A stretch of 64,000 nucleotides of DNA from Mucilaginibacter sp. OK098 (GTDB lineage Bacteria > Bacteroidota > Bacteroidia > Sphingobacteriales > Sphingobacteriaceae): assembly GCF_900142915.1 (NCBI RefSeq), contig NZ_FRCM01000001.1:806001-870000 (forward strand), written 5' to 3'. Of the stretch, positions 63,201 to 64,000 are shown in pieces. Each line of letters begins with the position of its first letter. Within the stretch, counting starts at the first letter, position 1. A program made the position numbers and the translations under genes. A model generated the notes under the pieces. The model saw only the letters and a list, made by a program, of their open reading frames with translations. It was not told where the DNA came from and searched no databases.

Positions 63201-63426
63201 GATAAAATTCTTAGTTACAGTATATTAAATAAAATATGTACCAAACACATAAATAATTAATAATCAGATATTTGAATAAGTTGTTTGTGTACGAATATGT
63301 TCGTAAGTGAAACAACGGGTGTTCGGTAATGATACAGTTGTGGTTGGTTGATTAGAGACTAGTTAATTGGAGACTAGGAAAAAAGCAAAGCAAATTTGCT
63401 AACTTTCTAACCTCCAATCTCTAACT
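63201..63426. repeat. Intergenic space with degenerate nnyAGAG repeat between permeases 6 and 5
   Basis: The part near permease 6 (~63347-63426) has ATTAGAGACTAGTTAATTGG words and a complement CTAACCTCCAATCTCTAAC ending next to the stop of permease 6. The remaining ~140 nt near permease 5 is AT-rich with no box I can identify. Unlike the other spacers it uses the AGAG word, as does the 50.5-kb space. Confidence 0.7.
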
Positions 63427-64000
63427 TTATTCTGAACGAAGGCTATTCACGGGATTACCCATTGCTGCTTTTATAGTGTGATAGCTCACTGCTATTACAG
63501 CAGTAAGCATGGCAATAATGCCCGCTGTGGTGAATAAGATCCAATCGGGGTTTATGCGGTAGGCAAAATTATCAAGCCATTGGTGCACCAGGTAAAAGGC
63601 CACAGGGGCCGCAATAATAAATGAAGCAGCGGCCAATACTATAGTCCCCCGGTTAAGCAACAGGAACAAGTTGGATACAGACGCCCCCAAAACTTTGCGG
63701 ATGCCGATCTCTTTTGTTCGGTTAATGGTTGTAAGTCCTGACAAGCCGAATAAGCCTAAACAGGCAATAATAATAGCCAATATGCATGAAGTTGTAATAG
63801 TGGTCATCCAACGCAAATAAGCATCGTAGCCTTTGGCAACATCTTCATCCATAAATGTATAGCTGAACGGCAAGTTGCCGGTGAGTTGGTTCCAGTTAGC
63901 TTTGATCCGGTTTATTGTATTAGGGATGCTTTGCCCGGCTTTTATTTTAATCCAAAAATTTCCAGTACTGTTTACGTTAATGGTATGATAGGCAGGTACA
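63427..64000 (-). CDS. FtsX/MacB-type permease, paralog 6 (5' part beyond window)
   Basis: The C-terminal ~190 residues of a further permease; the frame is open to the window edge (the visible part begins with PAYHTINVNSTGNFWIKIKA), so the TTG at 63873 is not the real start. It has YTFMDEDVAKGYDAYLRW (compare YQFLDDHF in the others), IACLGLFGLSGLTTINRTKEIG, IRKVLGASV and the end NPVNSLRSE. It shows that the array continues to the right of the window. Confidence 0.88.
   Translation of the reverse strand, partial: VPAYHTINVNSTGNFWIKIKAGQSIPNTINRIKANWNQLTGNLPFSYTFMDEDVAKGYDAYLRWMTTITTSCILAIIIACLGLFGLSGLTTINRTKEIGIRKVLGASVSNLFLLLNRGTIVLAAASFIIAAPVAFYLVHQWLDNFAYRINPDWILFTTAGIIAMLTAVIAVSYHTIKAAMGNPVNSLRSE

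Noticed and set aside
12051..63426. Heptad arrays as CRISPR arrays
   Set aside because: Units are 7 nt without unique spacers of constant length, arms are inverted, and there are no cas genes.
63427..63873. A separate small 148-residue protein at the right edge
   Set aside because: The frame stays open to base 64000 and the residues upstream resemble the other permeases, so it is the end of a longer gene.

Overview
The window reads as chromosome from a Bacteroidota bacterium of the family Sphingobacteriaceae, most like Mucilaginibacter or Pedobacter. The signs are Bacteroidota-type -7 promoter elements (TAnnTTTG) upstream of many genes, almost no Shine-Dalgarno sequences, Bacteroidota-specific families (DUF3667, PorT-like barrels, an LptD of the Bacteroidota type, PD40/OmpA fusions), glycoside hydrolases, and moderately AT-rich DNA. 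The genus is an inference. I saw no rRNA, tRNA, CRISPR array, insertion sequence or prophage.

Layout. 1-3.6 kb: methionine branch metY (5' end cut by the window), metX, hom. 3.7-10 kb, minus strand: a small membrane protein, then the likely operon lptD-cinA-E2 acyltransferase. 10-12 kb: N-acetylmuramoyl-L-alanine amidase and an MCE/MlaD protein. 12.1-15.6 kb, minus strand: rnz, a STAS protein, purC, phoH. 15.7-21.3 kb: SAM hydroxide adenosyltransferase, a small membrane protein, an MsbA-like ABC exporter, a glycosidase-like lipoprotein, and a hicBA toxin-antitoxin pair. 21.3-31 kb: lepA, folD, a Rieske protein with two unknowns, queE, a PorE-like OmpA protein, recQ. 31-41.9 kb: manC, rlmB, dnaB, chrA, a TPR protein, etfBA, a bifunctional nuclease, a nucleoside transporter, a DUF3667 protein. 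41.9-47.3 kb: a polysaccharide-degrading group (GH53, GH3, GH9) with no SusC/SusD pair. 47.5-64 kb: a small beta-barrel, then a large minus-strand export locus: TolC, one MacB/LolD-type ATPase, and five complete plus one partial ~800-residue FtsX/MacB-type permeases in tandem.

The most unusual feature lies between genes. At least a dozen intergenic spaces hold long inverted repeats whose arms are built from 7-nucleotide words. Each locus uses one of about seven different words (for example nnyAGAG, GTCATTR, GAGATRT, nnTCAAG, AAAGGnn, AAAGCnn, GTTSATR), but the 7-nt step, the inverted-pair layout and the placement directly after stop codons are shared. Seven is not a multiple of three, so arrays whose word contains a stop triplet present it in all frames; at rlmB the array encodes the last codons of the protein. 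In one space a canonical terminator sits in the loop of such a pair, so the arrays are not simply the terminators. A second class consists of REP/BIME-like paired palindromes (about 17.0, 24.1, 35.2 and 43.0 kb).

How the genes fit together: much of the window serves the envelope (LptD, amidase, MCE protein, ManC, OmpA/PD40 protein, exporters) and scavenging of plant polysaccharide, mixed with housekeeping genes. The permease array next to one ATPase and one TolC, with no membrane-fusion protein in view, suggests several permeases sharing one motor.
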